In this document: piece after piece, positions 9,843 to 17,622 of the stretch
Layout: the number at the start of each line of letters is the position of its first letter
Numbering within the stretch: the stretch's first letter is position 1
Assembly: GCA_036502295.1 (NCBI GenBank)
Contig: DASXYU010000036.1
Span: forward strand, 1-38,295
DNA from: DASXYU01 sp036502295
GTDB lineage: Bacteria; Actinomycetota; Actinomycetes; Mycobacteriales; Jatrophihabitantaceae
Direction: 5' to 3'
DNA length: 38,295 bases
Notes under the pieces: generated by a model
Databases searched by the model: none
The model's input: the letters and a program-made list of their open reading frames with translations, nothing else
What the model was told of the DNA's origin: nothing
Position numbers and translations under genes: made by a program

Positions 9843-9893
9843 TGATCAAGTCAGCATTCCGGTCGCTCAGGGACCAGTGCGCTGAGTTGATCA
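9843..9893. repeat. 51-bp palindromic element B, overlapping the ftsQ stop codon
   Basis: Imperfect inverted repeat with 23-bp arms (17 matching positions) and a 5-bp centre. On the minus strand the layout is TGATCAAC-N10-GGTCC-N5-CGACC-N10-CTTGATCA. The first three bases, TGA, are the ftsQ stop codon. The layout and length are the same as element A at 17623. It lies between the convergent DUF664 and ftsQ genes and could also act as a bidirectional terminator, although no T-run follows. Confidence 0.75.
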
Positions 9894-10619
9894 GCGGCTG
9901 AAGGGGACGTCGGGGTCGGTGACGTCGATCTGGCTGTTCTGTTGGGTCAGCAGGACGGCGAGGACGCGCGCCTTCTCCGCGTCCCGGTCGTCGCCACCCC
10001 AGCGGACGACGCGCTGGTCATCCATCAGCAGCGTGATCGAATCCGCGGTGAGGGCCTGCACCGAGGCCACCTTCGTCCTCAGCGCCACCGGAAGGGCGGT
10101 TGCCACCCGCGCCGCGGCGCCATAGGTCGCTGAGGTCTCCGAGGCGTTACCCGTCGGCAGGACGAGCAGGGGCAGGGTCGTGGGTGCCGTCGCGCGCGTG
10201 CGGTAGGCCTTGCCACCTGCGTCGATGAGGGTGAAGCCCTCACCGCGCTGCATGTACGCCACCGGCGTCCGCTCGTGGATCGTGATGCGCACCGTGCTGG
10301 GCCAGGACGTCGACACCGAGACCGAGTCGACGTCCGGGATCGCGGCCACGCGCTTCTCGATGGCTCCGGTGTCCAGGCGCATCAGCGGCCTGCCGTGCTC
10401 CACCGCTGCCGCCTTCAGCACTGCCGCCTTCGTGAGCGTGTTCAGGCCATCGATCTGCACCGTCCTCGCGCCGAAGACAGGACTGAAGGCGACCAGCCAG
10501 ATCAGCAGGGCGAGGACGACGATCACGCCGCCGAGGGCGATGAACAGCTTCGTCCTGCCATTGAAGCGAGGCTCGCGGGCGGGCTCGGCCGGGGCATCGG
10601 GCGTCAGCGTCGCGCTCAC
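9891..10619 (-). CDS. ftsQ: Cell division protein FtsQ (POTRA domain)
   Basis: A bitopic divisome protein that links FtsL and other partners to the septal synthase. A Pro-rich cytoplasmic tail is followed by a transmembrane helix (about residues 28-49: FIALGGVIVVLALLIWLVAF). The POTRA domain begins FGARTVQIDGLNTLTKAAVLKA, and the FtsQ domain contains WPSTVRITIHERTPVAYMQ. The length of 242 residues is normal. The GTG start overlaps the murC stop in a GTGA, so translation is probably coupled. The stop codon lies inside palindromic element B. Confidence 0.95.
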   Translation of the reverse strand: MSATLTPDAPAEPAREPRFNGRTKLFIALGGVIVVLALLIWLVAFSPVFGARTVQIDGLNTLTKAAVLKAAAVEHGRPLMRLDTGAIEKRVAAIPDVDSVSVSTSWPSTVRITIHERTPVAYMQRGEGFTLIDAGGKAYRTRATAPTTLPLLVLPTGNASETSATYGAAARVATALPVALRTKVASVQALTADSITLLMDDQRVVRWGGDDRDAEKARVLAVLLTQQNSQIDVTDPDVPFSR

Positions 10620-12271
10620 GATCCCACCCGGCTCGTGCTCGCCGCGGCGCAGGCCGCCCGGATCTCGTCGCAGAGCAGGTAGACGTTGCCGATGCCCATC
10701 GTGAGGACGAGGTCGCCCGCGCGGGCGACCGCGGCGACGCGCTCGGGGACGGCGTTGTAGCTGGCTTCATAGATGACCCGCTCCGGTGGCAGGTCGATGA
10801 GATCGGAGATGGTGGCGCCGGTGACACCCGGGATCGGCTCCTCGCGCGCCGGGAAGATGTCCATGACGACGGCGATGTCGGCAAGTTGCATCGCGTCGGC
10901 GAACTCGCGGGCGAAGGTCTGTGTCCGCGAATACGTGCCGGGTTGGAAGACGGCGATGAGGCGCCCTGGCGCCGCGACCGCCTTGGCTGCCGTGAGCTGG
11001 GCCGCGACCTCGGTCGGGTGGTGGGCGTAGTCGTCGAAGACCCGCACCTCCCCGCCCTCGCCGTGGTACTCCATGCGCCGGTGCACGCCACCGAAATTAG
11101 CGAATGATTCGAGCACGGTGTCGAGGTCGAGACCGACCTCGACGGCCATCATCAGTGCCGCCGTCGCGTTGAGCGCCATGTGCCGCCCGATGAGCGAGCC
11201 GACGATCACGCGCCGTCCGCCCAACGCCTCACCCTTCGCGGTGAAGGCGACCCCGGTGGGGAGGGTCACGATGTCGCTCACCATGACGTCGGCCTGCGCC
11301 GACTCGCCGTAGGTCAGTACCCGGTGGCCGTGTGTGCGTGCGTACTGCGCGATGCGCCGTGCCCCGGGGTCATCGATGCAGGCGAGGACGAGACCTCCCG
11401 CCTCGATGCGATCGACGCTGTGCTGTCGTTCGCCGACCCTGTCGACGCTGTGCTGTTGTTCGCCGACCCTGTCGACGAATTGCTGTCGTTCGCCGACCCT
11501 GTCGACGCTGTGCTGTCGTTCGCCGACCCTGTCGACGAATTGCTCGAAGGCACGGAAGATGCCCTCGAGATCGCCGTGGTTCTCCAGGTGGTCCGCCTCG
11601 ACGTTGGTGATGACTGCGGCGATCGGCTGCGTCAGCAGGAACGAACCGTCGCTCTCGTCGGCCTCCACGATCGCCAGGTCGCCGGTGCCGAGGTGGGCGT
11701 TCTTGCCGGACTCGTAGAGGTTGCCGCCGATGGCGAAGGACGTGTCGATGCCGCAGGCCTGCGCGGCGATGGTGAGCAGCGAGGTGGTGGTGGTCTTGCC
11801 GTGGGTGCCGCTGATCGCGATGGTGCGGCGGTCTTCGAGCGCCGCTGCGAGAGCGGCGGCGCGGCGCAGCACGGTCTTGCCCTGTCCGGTCTCCGGCGAT
11901 CGGGCCTCGGCGAGTTGCCGCGCGTAGGCGAACTCCTCGTGCTTGGGGTTGATCGCGGTCGTGTAGACGAAGGTGTCGCAGGCATCGACGTGCGTCCTCG
12001 AGTGGCCGATCTGCACGTCCGCGCCGAGGGCCCGCAGACCCGAGACGCCCAGTGACTCGCGCGCCTCGCAGCCGCTCACCTCGATGCCGCGCTCCAGCAG
12101 GATGCGGGCCAGGGCGCTCATGCCGCTGCCGGCGATCCCCATGATGTGCACCTTGCCGAGGCTCGCCAGTGGCGGCACCACGTCGGTGGCGGCGCTGCGC
12201 ACCAGGCGAGCACCCGGTGCCGCCCAGTCCTCCGGGCGATCGGCGGTGTGGTCGATGGTGGGCCGGCTCAT
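10616..12271 (-). CDS. murC: UDP-N-acetylmuramate-L-alanine ligase MurC, with an inserted 10-residue repeat
   Basis: Cytoplasmic ATP-dependent ligase adding L-Ala to UDP-MurNAc. The N-terminal nucleotide-sugar motif is HIMGIAGSGMSALA (about 42-55) and the ATP loop is GTHGKTTTT (155-163). Further family motifs are EADESDGSF, ITNVEADHLENHG and FDDYAHHPTEV. At 551 residues it is longer than usual. Residues 246-285 are four units of VDRVGERQHS or close variants, inserted where relatives run directly from an F-x2-FVDRI segment into GGLVLACIDDPGAR. The insertion keeps the frame and all motifs, so the enzyme is probably active. It overlaps murG by ATGA and ftsQ by GTGA. Confidence 0.97.
   Translation of the reverse strand: MSRPTIDHTADRPEDWAAPGARLVRSAATDVVPPLASLGKVHIMGIAGSGMSALARILLERGIEVSGCEARESLGVSGLRALGADVQIGHSRTHVDACDTFVYTTAINPKHEEFAYARQLAEARSPETGQGKTVLRRAAALAAALEDRRTIAISGTHGKTTTTSLLTIAAQACGIDTSFAIGGNLYESGKNAHLGTGDLAIVEADESDGSFLLTQPIAAVITNVEADHLENHGDLEGIFRAFEQFVDRVGERQHSVDRVGERQQFVDRVGEQQHSVDRVGERQHSVDRIEAGGLVLACIDDPGARRIAQYARTHGHRVLTYGESAQADVMVSDIVTLPTGVAFTAKGEALGGRRVIVGSLIGRHMALNATAALMMAVEVGLDLDTVLESFANFGGVHRRMEYHGEGGEVRVFDDYAHHPTEVAAQLTAAKAVAAPGRLIAVFQPGTYSRTQTFAREFADAMQLADIAVVMDIFPAREEPIPGVTGATISDLIDLPPERVIYEASYNAVPERVAAVARAGDLVLTMGIGNVYLLCDEIRAACAAASTSRVGS
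11411..11543. repeat. 30-bp tandem repeat, four copies plus a partial fifth, inside murC
   Basis: Units start at 11411, 11441, 11471 and 11501, and a partial unit at 11531. Each full unit ends in TCGCCGACCCT. Units differ by a few substitutions only. On the coding strand the unit contains GTCGACAGGGTCGGCGAAC. The 30-bp length keeps the reading frame. Confidence 0.95.
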
Positions 12272-13380
12272 GCGGCACGCCGGTCGGCGACGATCTTCAG
12301 CACGGCGCGGGCCAGGACGACATCGGCATCACGGGCTCCAGCATGCTCCGCGGCCCCGGCCATCCCGGCGAGCACCTCGGGATCAGTGAGCCGCGGCACG
12401 AGTTCGGCAGCGACCCAATCCGCGTCCAGCGCCGCGTTGTCGATCATGATCGCGCCGCCGGCGTGGATGATCGGCAGCGCGTTGGTGCGTTGCTCCCCAC
12501 CGCGCAGCGGCAGGGGGACGTAGGCCGCGGGCAACCCCACCGCGGTGAGCTCTGCGACGGTCATCGCCCCCGACCGGCAGATGACGAAATCGCTGGCGGC
12601 GTAGGCGTACTGCATCTCATCCACGTAGGGCAGGACGCGGAATACCGGCGCCACATCGGGATGCGTGATGCGTGCGGCGATGTCCTCGTAGTTCTTCGGG
12701 CCGGCGATGTGCAGCACCTGGATGCCGGCCGCCCGCAGCGCGCCCGCGGCACCCGCGACGGCGGCGTTGATCGCCTGGGCGCCCTGGGAGCCGCCGGTGA
12801 CCATCAGCACCGGCCCGTCCTCGGCCAGATCGAAGCGCGCCCGTGCCTCAGCGCGCAACGCGGCGCGGTCGAGCGTCGCGATGGCGGGGCGCAGCGGGAT
12901 GCCGATCGGCGTCGCGTGCGGCAGCCTCACGGCGGCGGATGCGGTGTAGATGTGTCTGGTGAAACGCGCCGCGATCTTGTTCGCCACGCCCGGGCGGGCG
13001 TTGGCCTCGTGGATGACGAAGGGGATACCGAGGCGACGCGCGGCGAGGTAGCCCGGCAGCGCGACGTAGCCGCCGAAGCCGACGAGGATCTCGGCGTTCG
13101 TCTTCTCCAGGACCGCCTGTGCCGCCGCGACCGACCCGCGCAACCTTCCGGGGATCTGGAAGAACGCCTTGTCGAGCTTGCGCTGGAACGGCACCGGCGG
13201 GATGAGCTCCAGCGGGTAGCCGCGCTGCGGAATGAGAGTGGTGTCCAGGCCGCGGACGGTGCCGAGGGCGGTGACCTGCACGCCGGGCTCAAGCCGCTTC
13301 ACTGCGTCCGCGAAGTTCATGGTGGGCTCGATATGCCCGGCCGAATGCCCTCCGGCGACGACGATCCTCACGTCATCCAT
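12268..13380 (-). CDS. murG: MurG N-acetylglucosaminyltransferase
   Basis: Peripheral membrane glycosyltransferase that adds GlcNAc to lipid I, giving lipid II. The N-terminal glycine-rich loop reads VVAGGHSAGHIEP, a variant of the usual GGTxGHxxP. Other motifs are VGFGGYVALPGYLAA, HEANARPGVANK and MVTGGSQGAQAIN, and the acceptor-side PYVDEMQYAYAASDFVICRSGAMTVAEL. The frame stays open about 67 residues upstream, but that part is an Arg-rich shadow of ftsW. The ATG at 13380 (MDDVRIVVAGG) gives 370 residues, the normal size. The start overlaps the end of ftsW by 8 bp (ATGGATGA); the stop overlaps the murC start by ATGA. Confidence 0.97.
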   Translation of the reverse strand: MDDVRIVVAGGHSAGHIEPTMNFADAVKRLEPGVQVTALGTVRGLDTTLIPQRGYPLELIPPVPFQRKLDKAFFQIPGRLRGSVAAAQAVLEKTNAEILVGFGGYVALPGYLAARRLGIPFVIHEANARPGVANKIAARFTRHIYTASAAVRLPHATPIGIPLRPAIATLDRAALRAEARARFDLAEDGPVLMVTGGSQGAQAINAAVAGAAGALRAAGIQVLHIAGPKNYEDIAARITHPDVAPVFRVLPYVDEMQYAYAASDFVICRSGAMTVAELTAVGLPAAYVPLPLRGGEQRTNALPIIHAGGAIMIDNAALDADWVAAELVPRLTDPEVLAGMAGAAEHAGARDADVVLARAVLKIVADRRAA

Positions 13381-14806
13381 CAGTACCGGTCGCCTTGCTC
13401 GCGCTGGCATTCGCCTTGGCCTTGGCCTTGGCCGCGGTGAGCTTCGCCGAGCCGACGACGGTCCGCTGCACGGGGCGCACGCGCGCCGCCCTCGCCGCGG
13501 ACGTCCTCTTCTTCTTCGGCGGGCTGTACGCCTGCGGCACCGGAACGCGACACCAGCGCTCGATCCGGCTGCGGGTGCCAAGGCGCACCGCCTTGCGGGT
13601 CTGCGCCACGGCTGCGTGCTCGTGCCGCGCGAAAGACACCAGCATGCCGAGGACGAAGAAGCTCACCAGCAGCGAGGTGCCGCCGGCGGAGATGAACGGC
13701 AGCGGGATGCCGGTGACCGGCAGCAGTCCGGTGACGTAGCCGACGTTGATGATCGCCTGCCCGCCGATCCAGACCGTGGCCGCGCCGGCGACGAGGCGGA
13801 CGAAGGGGTCTGGGCTGCGGCGGGAGACACGCATGCCGGCGTAGGCGAAGAAGCCGAAGAGGGCGAGGACGGCGACACAGCCGAGCAGCCCCATCTCCTC
13901 GCCGATGATCGCGAAGACGTAGTCGGAGTTGGCGTTGGGGACCCAGCCGTACTTGCTCGTCCCCTGCCCGAGGCCGACGCCGAAGAAGCCGCCGGAGGCC
14001 AGCGCGTAGAGGCCCTCCACGGTGTGGAAGCCGGTGTTCTGCACGTCCTGGAAGGGGTGCATGAAGGTGGTGACGCGCTCCCATCGTGCCGGCATCAGTC
14101 GCGCGATCGCCAGGACGCCCGCGGAGAGCGTGATGAGCAGGAGGGCGAAGTAGCGCAGCGGCATGCCCACCATCCAGAGCAGGCCGAGCAGGATGAGGAC
14201 GAGGCAGCAGGTGGTGCCGAGGTCCGGTTCTTTCGCGACGAGCGCGGCGACCACGAGGAACCCCGGCAGGAGCGGGATGAAGAGGTGCCGGGTGCGGCGC
14301 AGGGTGCCGAACTGCTGTTTGCGGGCGAGCAGGTCACCGCCCCAGAGCAGCAGGGCGAGCTTGGCGAACTCGGAGGGCTGCAGTTGCAGCGGGCCGATGT
14401 CGAGCCAGCGGCGCGAGTCGTTGATGTCCACACCGATGCCGGGTACGAGGACGGCGCCGAGCGCGATCAGCGCGAGGCCGAGCATCGGGTAGGCGAGGAC
14501 GCGGTACGCGCGGGGCGGCAGGCAGAGCGCGGCCCAGAAGATCGGCAGTCCCAGGCAGATGAAGATGGCCTGCTTGACGATCTGGGTCCAGATTCCGGTG
14601 GTCGTGCCGACGCCGTCGCTCTCGTGCGCCGCGGCGATCGAGGTGGAGACCGCCATGAGGACGCCGAAGCCGAGCAGCCCGGCGCCGGCCGCCAGCAGCA
14701 GTTGCACCGAGGCGAACGGGCCCTCCAAAAACTTCCCGAAGCGCGACTCGCCGGGCGCGCGGGCAACCCCGCGCGCCTTCGACCAGAACTCCCCCACGGC
14801 AGACAT
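13373..14806 (-). CDS. ftsW: FtsW, SEDS-family septal peptidoglycan polymerase
   Basis: Polytopic membrane glycosyltransferase that polymerises lipid II at the septum together with FtsI. SEDS motifs are visible: RRWLDIGPLQLQPSEFAKLA, AKEPDLGTT, GFFGVGLGQGTSKYGWVPNA, SDYVFAIIGEEMGLLG and PLPFISAGGTSLL. Roughly ten hydrophobic segments span residues 30-410. The basic C-terminal tail of about 60 residues, rich in Lys/Arg/Ala, ends in a KAKAKANASAS stretch. ATG at 14806 is chosen over the adjacent in-frame GTG at 14809; no strong ribosome site separates them. murD, normally upstream, is missing; a 104-bp inverted repeat fills most of the 149-152 bp to mraY. Confidence 0.96.
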   Translation of the reverse strand: MSAVGEFWSKARGVARAPGESRFGKFLEGPFASVQLLLAAGAGLLGFGVLMAVSTSIAAAHESDGVGTTTGIWTQIVKQAIFICLGLPIFWAALCLPPRAYRVLAYPMLGLALIALGAVLVPGIGVDINDSRRWLDIGPLQLQPSEFAKLALLLWGGDLLARKQQFGTLRRTRHLFIPLLPGFLVVAALVAKEPDLGTTCCLVLILLGLLWMVGMPLRYFALLLITLSAGVLAIARLMPARWERVTTFMHPFQDVQNTGFHTVEGLYALASGGFFGVGLGQGTSKYGWVPNANSDYVFAIIGEEMGLLGCVAVLALFGFFAYAGMRVSRRSPDPFVRLVAGAATVWIGGQAIINVGYVTGLLPVTGIPLPFISAGGTSLLVSFFVLGMLVSFARHEHAAVAQTRKAVRLGTRSRIERWCRVPVPQAYSPPKKKRTSAARAARVRPVQRTVVGSAKLTAAKAKAKANASASKATGTDG

Positions 14807-14859
14807 CACCGCTCATCTTCACTGTTGCTGGAGAGAAAATTGTGACAACGCGCCGGAGG

Positions 14860-14963
14860 CCTGACGTTTGAGGTGCGCGAGATGCAAGGCGGAGGAGGAA
14901 GGCCGTATTTGGGCATACGGCCGACGACGAGAACGCAGCAGATCGCACGCCTCAGACGTCAGG
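14860..14963. repeat. 104-bp imperfect inverted repeat at the mraY/ftsW junction
   Basis: Two 49-nt arms (32 of 49 positions complementary, plus G.U possibilities) flank TTGGGC. The outer 8 bp (CCTGACGT/ACGTCAGG) and inner 8 bp (GGCCGTAT/ATACGGCC, 14901-14922) pair perfectly. The middle carries GGCGGAGGAGGAAGG on one side and CGACGACGAGAACGCAGCAG on the other. The mraY stop codon is inside the right end. There is no T-run, so a simple intrinsic terminator is unlikely. From memory it resembles dispersed intergenic palindromes seen in other bacteria; I could not check. Confidence 0.85.
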
Positions 14964-16050
14964 GATTGCCGATGAAGTCGGCGTAGAAGAGACCCATCCC
15001 CAACGCCACGCAGATTCCGGCCACGATCCAGAACCGGACGATGACGGTGATCTGCTCCCACCCGCCGAGTTCGAAGTGGTGGTGCAGCGGCGCCATCCGG
15101 AAGATCCGCCGACCCGTCCCCGTCCTGATCCGCCAGAACTTGAACCAGCCGGTCTGCAGCACCACCGAGAGGGTGATCACCGCGAAGAGTCCGCCGAGGA
15201 CGAGCAGCAGCAACTCGGTGCGGCACACGATCGCGAGCCCCGCCATCAGCCCGCCGAGGGCCATCGAGCCGGTGTCGCCCATGAAGATCTGCGCGGGCGA
15301 GGCGTTCCACCAGAGGAAGCCGAAGCACGCCCCCATCGCCGCCGCGCCGACGATCGCGGCATCCACCGGGTCGCGCACGACGTAGCAGCCGGCTGCCGGA
15401 TTGCCGCCGCAGACGTAGCGCGACTGGAGGAACGCGATCAACGTGAAGGCGCCGAAGACCATCGCCGAGGCCCCGGCCGCGAGTCCATCGAGTCCGTCGG
15501 TGAGGTTCACCGCGTTGGAGGTCGCGGTGACGATCACATAGGCGAGGACGACGAAGCCGACGCTGCCGATGCCGAGTTCCTTGATGTCGCGGACGAAGGA
15601 GATGTGGTTCGAGGCGACGGCCAGACCGAGACGGTTGTGGAAGACGATCGCGACGATGCCGAAGACGACACCGACGATGAGCTGGCCGATGAATTTTGCC
15701 CGGGCGCGCAGCCCAAGGTTGCGTTGCCGCCGCAGCTTGATGAAGTCGTCGAGGAAGCCGACGAAGCCGAGGCCGACCATGAGGAAGAGCAGGAGCAGTC
15801 CGGTGAGGGTCGGTCCCTCGTCCCTGCGGAAGGCCATCACGATGTGCGCGACGAGGTAGCCCACGATGGTGGCGCCGATGATCGCGACGCCACCCATGGT
15901 CGGAGTACCACGCTTGGAGAGGTGGCTCGCCGGACCGTCCTCGCGGATCTCCTGGCCGAAACCGTGGCTGCGGAAGTACCGCACGACCAACGGAGTGCAG
16001 AGGATCGAGACGAGCAATGAGACGACGGCCGCGATCAGAATCGTCTTCAC
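14959..16050 (-). CDS. mraY: Phospho-MurNAc-pentapeptide transferase MraY
   Basis: Polytopic membrane enzyme that transfers phospho-MurNAc-pentapeptide to undecaprenyl phosphate, giving lipid I. About ten transmembrane helices are visible. Catalytic-site motifs are FLDDFIKLRRQRNLGL, NAVNLTDGLDGLAAG, FMGDTGSMALGG and the cytoplasmic APLHHHFELGGWEQ. Its 363 residues are normal. The GTG start overlaps the murF stop as GTGA. The stop codon falls inside the 104-bp inverted repeat. Confidence 0.97.
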   Translation of the reverse strand: MKTILIAAVVSLLVSILCTPLVVRYFRSHGFGQEIREDGPASHLSKRGTPTMGGVAIIGATIVGYLVAHIVMAFRRDEGPTLTGLLLLFLMVGLGFVGFLDDFIKLRRQRNLGLRARAKFIGQLIVGVVFGIVAIVFHNRLGLAVASNHISFVRDIKELGIGSVGFVVLAYVIVTATSNAVNLTDGLDGLAAGASAMVFGAFTLIAFLQSRYVCGGNPAAGCYVVRDPVDAAIVGAAAMGACFGFLWWNASPAQIFMGDTGSMALGGLMAGLAIVCRTELLLLVLGGLFAVITLSVVLQTGWFKFWRIRTGTGRRIFRMAPLHHHFELGGWEQITVIVRFWIVAGICVALGMGLFYADFIGNP

Positions 16051-17606
16051 GCGCCGCTGTCCTCCCCTGCTGTCGAATCGGTAACCGCTCCATCTTCGAC
16101 GATCGCCAGCGCGACGCGTTCCAGACTCGCCGCCCGCGACGCCTTCACGAGGACGACGTCGCCCGGCCGCAACTCCGCACGCAGCATCGCCACCGCGGCG
16201 TCCACGTCGGGCACCCAGCTCGACTCGCCGTCCCAGGAGCCCTCCAGCGTCGCGCCGTGCTGGATAGGCCGCGCCGCCTCGCCGACCGCGATGACGCGGC
16301 TGATGTCCAGGCGCACCGCGAAGCGGCCGAGATCCATATGTTCGATGGGCGTCGTGTCGCCGAGTTCGGCCATCGGGCCGAGGACGGCGAAGCTACGGGC
16401 ACCGCCCCGGCCGCCGCGTGCAAGGCCGGCATCATCGTCCGCGCGACGAGCGCGCTGCACGGTCCCATCCACGGCAGCGCGACGAGCGCGCTGCACGGTC
16501 GCCAGCGTCTTCAACGCGGCGCGCATCGACTCGGGGTTGGCGTTGTAGGCATCGTTGATCACCGTGACGCCGTCGACGCGTTCGGTGACCTCCATCCGCC
16601 ATCGCGATTCGGCTGTCGCGCTACTCAGCGCCGCGGCGATCTGAGTCAGGCCGAGGCCGCATTCCAGCCCGACCGCAGCCGCCGCGAGGGCGTTGCTGAC
16701 GTGGTGCTCGCCGACGAGGTGCAGCGTGACCGGCGCGGTCTCGGCTCCGGCGGCGAGCGTGAAGCGGGCGCGGCCGTAGTCGTCCAGGGCGACGTTCTCG
16801 GCACGGACGTCAGCCGCACGCGACTCACCGAAGGTGACGACGCGAGCGGACGTCCTGCCTTCCATCGCACAGACGAGTCGGTCATCGGCGTTGAGCACCG
16901 CGACCCCGCCCTGCGGCAGCGCCTCGACGAGCTCGCCCTTCGCCCGCGCGATCGCGTCGCGGCTGCCGAATTCGCCGAGGTGGGCGCTGCCCACGTTGAG
17001 GACGACGCCGATGCTGGGCCGCGCGATCGCGGTGAGGTGGCTGATGTGGCCCACTCCGCGTGCCCCCAGCTCCAGAACGAGGAAGTCGGTCTGCTCATCG
17101 GCGCGCAGCACGGTGGAGGGAAAGCCGAGTTCGTTGTTCAACGACCCGGCCGGTGCGACCGTACGGCCCGCGGTGCTCAGTACGTGAGCGACGAGGTCCT
17201 TGGTGGAGGTCTTGCCCGAGCTTCCGGTGACCCCGATGATCGTCGCGGTCAGCCGCGGCGACACTGCGGTGGCGAGCGCGGTGACGCCGGTCAGGACGTC
17301 GTCGACCAGGATGTGCGGTCCCGCGACCGGACGGCTCACCAGCGAGGCAACTGCACCGGCCGCCAGGGCGGCCGGGACGAAGTCGTGACCGTCGACCTGC
17401 TCGCCGACGAAGGCCGCGAAGAGCGCACCCGGGGCGACCTTGCGCGAGTCGTACTCGACGGGACCGTGCACCACGGTCAGCGGGTCGGCCTCATGCTGCG
17501 GATCTATATGCCGCGGATCTATATGCAGCGGATCTATATGCAGCGGATCTATATGCAGAGTGCCGCCGGCGATCTCGGCGATCTCCGCCAGCGTCAACGC
17601 GATCAT
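16047..17606 (-). CDS. murF: MurF UDP-MurNAc-tripeptide-D-Ala-D-Ala ligase, with two repeat insertions
   Basis: Adds the D-Ala-D-Ala dipeptide to UDP-MurNAc-tripeptide. Motifs: VEYDSRKVAPGALF, the ATP loop GVTGSSGKTST (125-135), GSLNNELGFPSTVL, LGARGVGHI, and INDAYNANPESMRAAL. At 519 residues it is longer than average because of two repeat tracts. Residues 18-37 are HIDPL, HIDPL, HIDPR and HIDPQ in tandem near the N-terminus. A second tract near residues 369-389 repeats TVQRARRA between the LKTLA helix and FAVLGPMAELG. Both preserve the frame and avoid catalytic motifs. GGAAGGTGGG precedes the ATG. Only element A and a short leader separate it from murE. Confidence 0.97.
   Translation of the reverse strand: MIALTLAEIAEIAGGTLHIDPLHIDPLHIDPRHIDPQHEADPLTVVHGPVEYDSRKVAPGALFAAFVGEQVDGHDFVPAALAAGAVASLVSRPVAGPHILVDDVLTGVTALATAVSPRLTATIIGVTGSSGKTSTKDLVAHVLSTAGRTVAPAGSLNNELGFPSTVLRADEQTDFLVLELGARGVGHISHLTAIARPSIGVVLNVGSAHLGEFGSRDAIARAKGELVEALPQGGVAVLNADDRLVCAMEGRTSARVVTFGESRAADVRAENVALDDYGRARFTLAAGAETAPVTLHLVGEHHVSNALAAAAVGLECGLGLTQIAAALSSATAESRWRMEVTERVDGVTVINDAYNANPESMRAALKTLATVQRARRAAVDGTVQRARRADDDAGLARGGRGGARSFAVLGPMAELGDTTPIEHMDLGRFAVRLDISRVIAVGEAARPIQHGATLEGSWDGESSWVPDVDAAVAMLRAELRPGDVVLVKASRAASLERVALAIVEDGAVTDSTAGEDSGA
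16441..16500. repeat. 24-bp direct repeat (36-bp period) inside murF
   Basis: GCGCGACGAGCGCGCTGCAC followed by GGTC occurs identically at 16441-16464 and 16477-16500, separated by 12 bp. It is read in frame on the coding strand as two VQRARRA segments. Confidence 0.95.
17500..17556. repeat. 15-bp tandem repeat, four copies, inside murF
   Basis: GGATCTATATGC recurs at 17500, 17515, 17530 and 17545, exactly every 15 bp, with CGC or AGC between copies. It encodes HIDP plus one variable residue. The ATCTATATG core is unusually A/T-rich for this genome. Confidence 0.95.
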
Positions 17607-17622
17607 CGCGACCCACCTTCCA

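Noticed and set aside
11411..11543. The regular 30-bp array in murC as a CRISPR array
   Set aside because: There are no spacers between units; copies are directly tandem and translate in frame within MurC.
13232..14845. Long + strand open frame across ftsW
   Set aside because: Highly charged low-complexity translation opposite a clear SEDS gene; a codon-bias shadow.
14901..14922. GGCCGTAT hairpin as an intrinsic terminator after mraY
   Set aside because: No T-run follows on the minus strand, and ftsW downstream shows no obvious promoter of its own, so read-through is likely.
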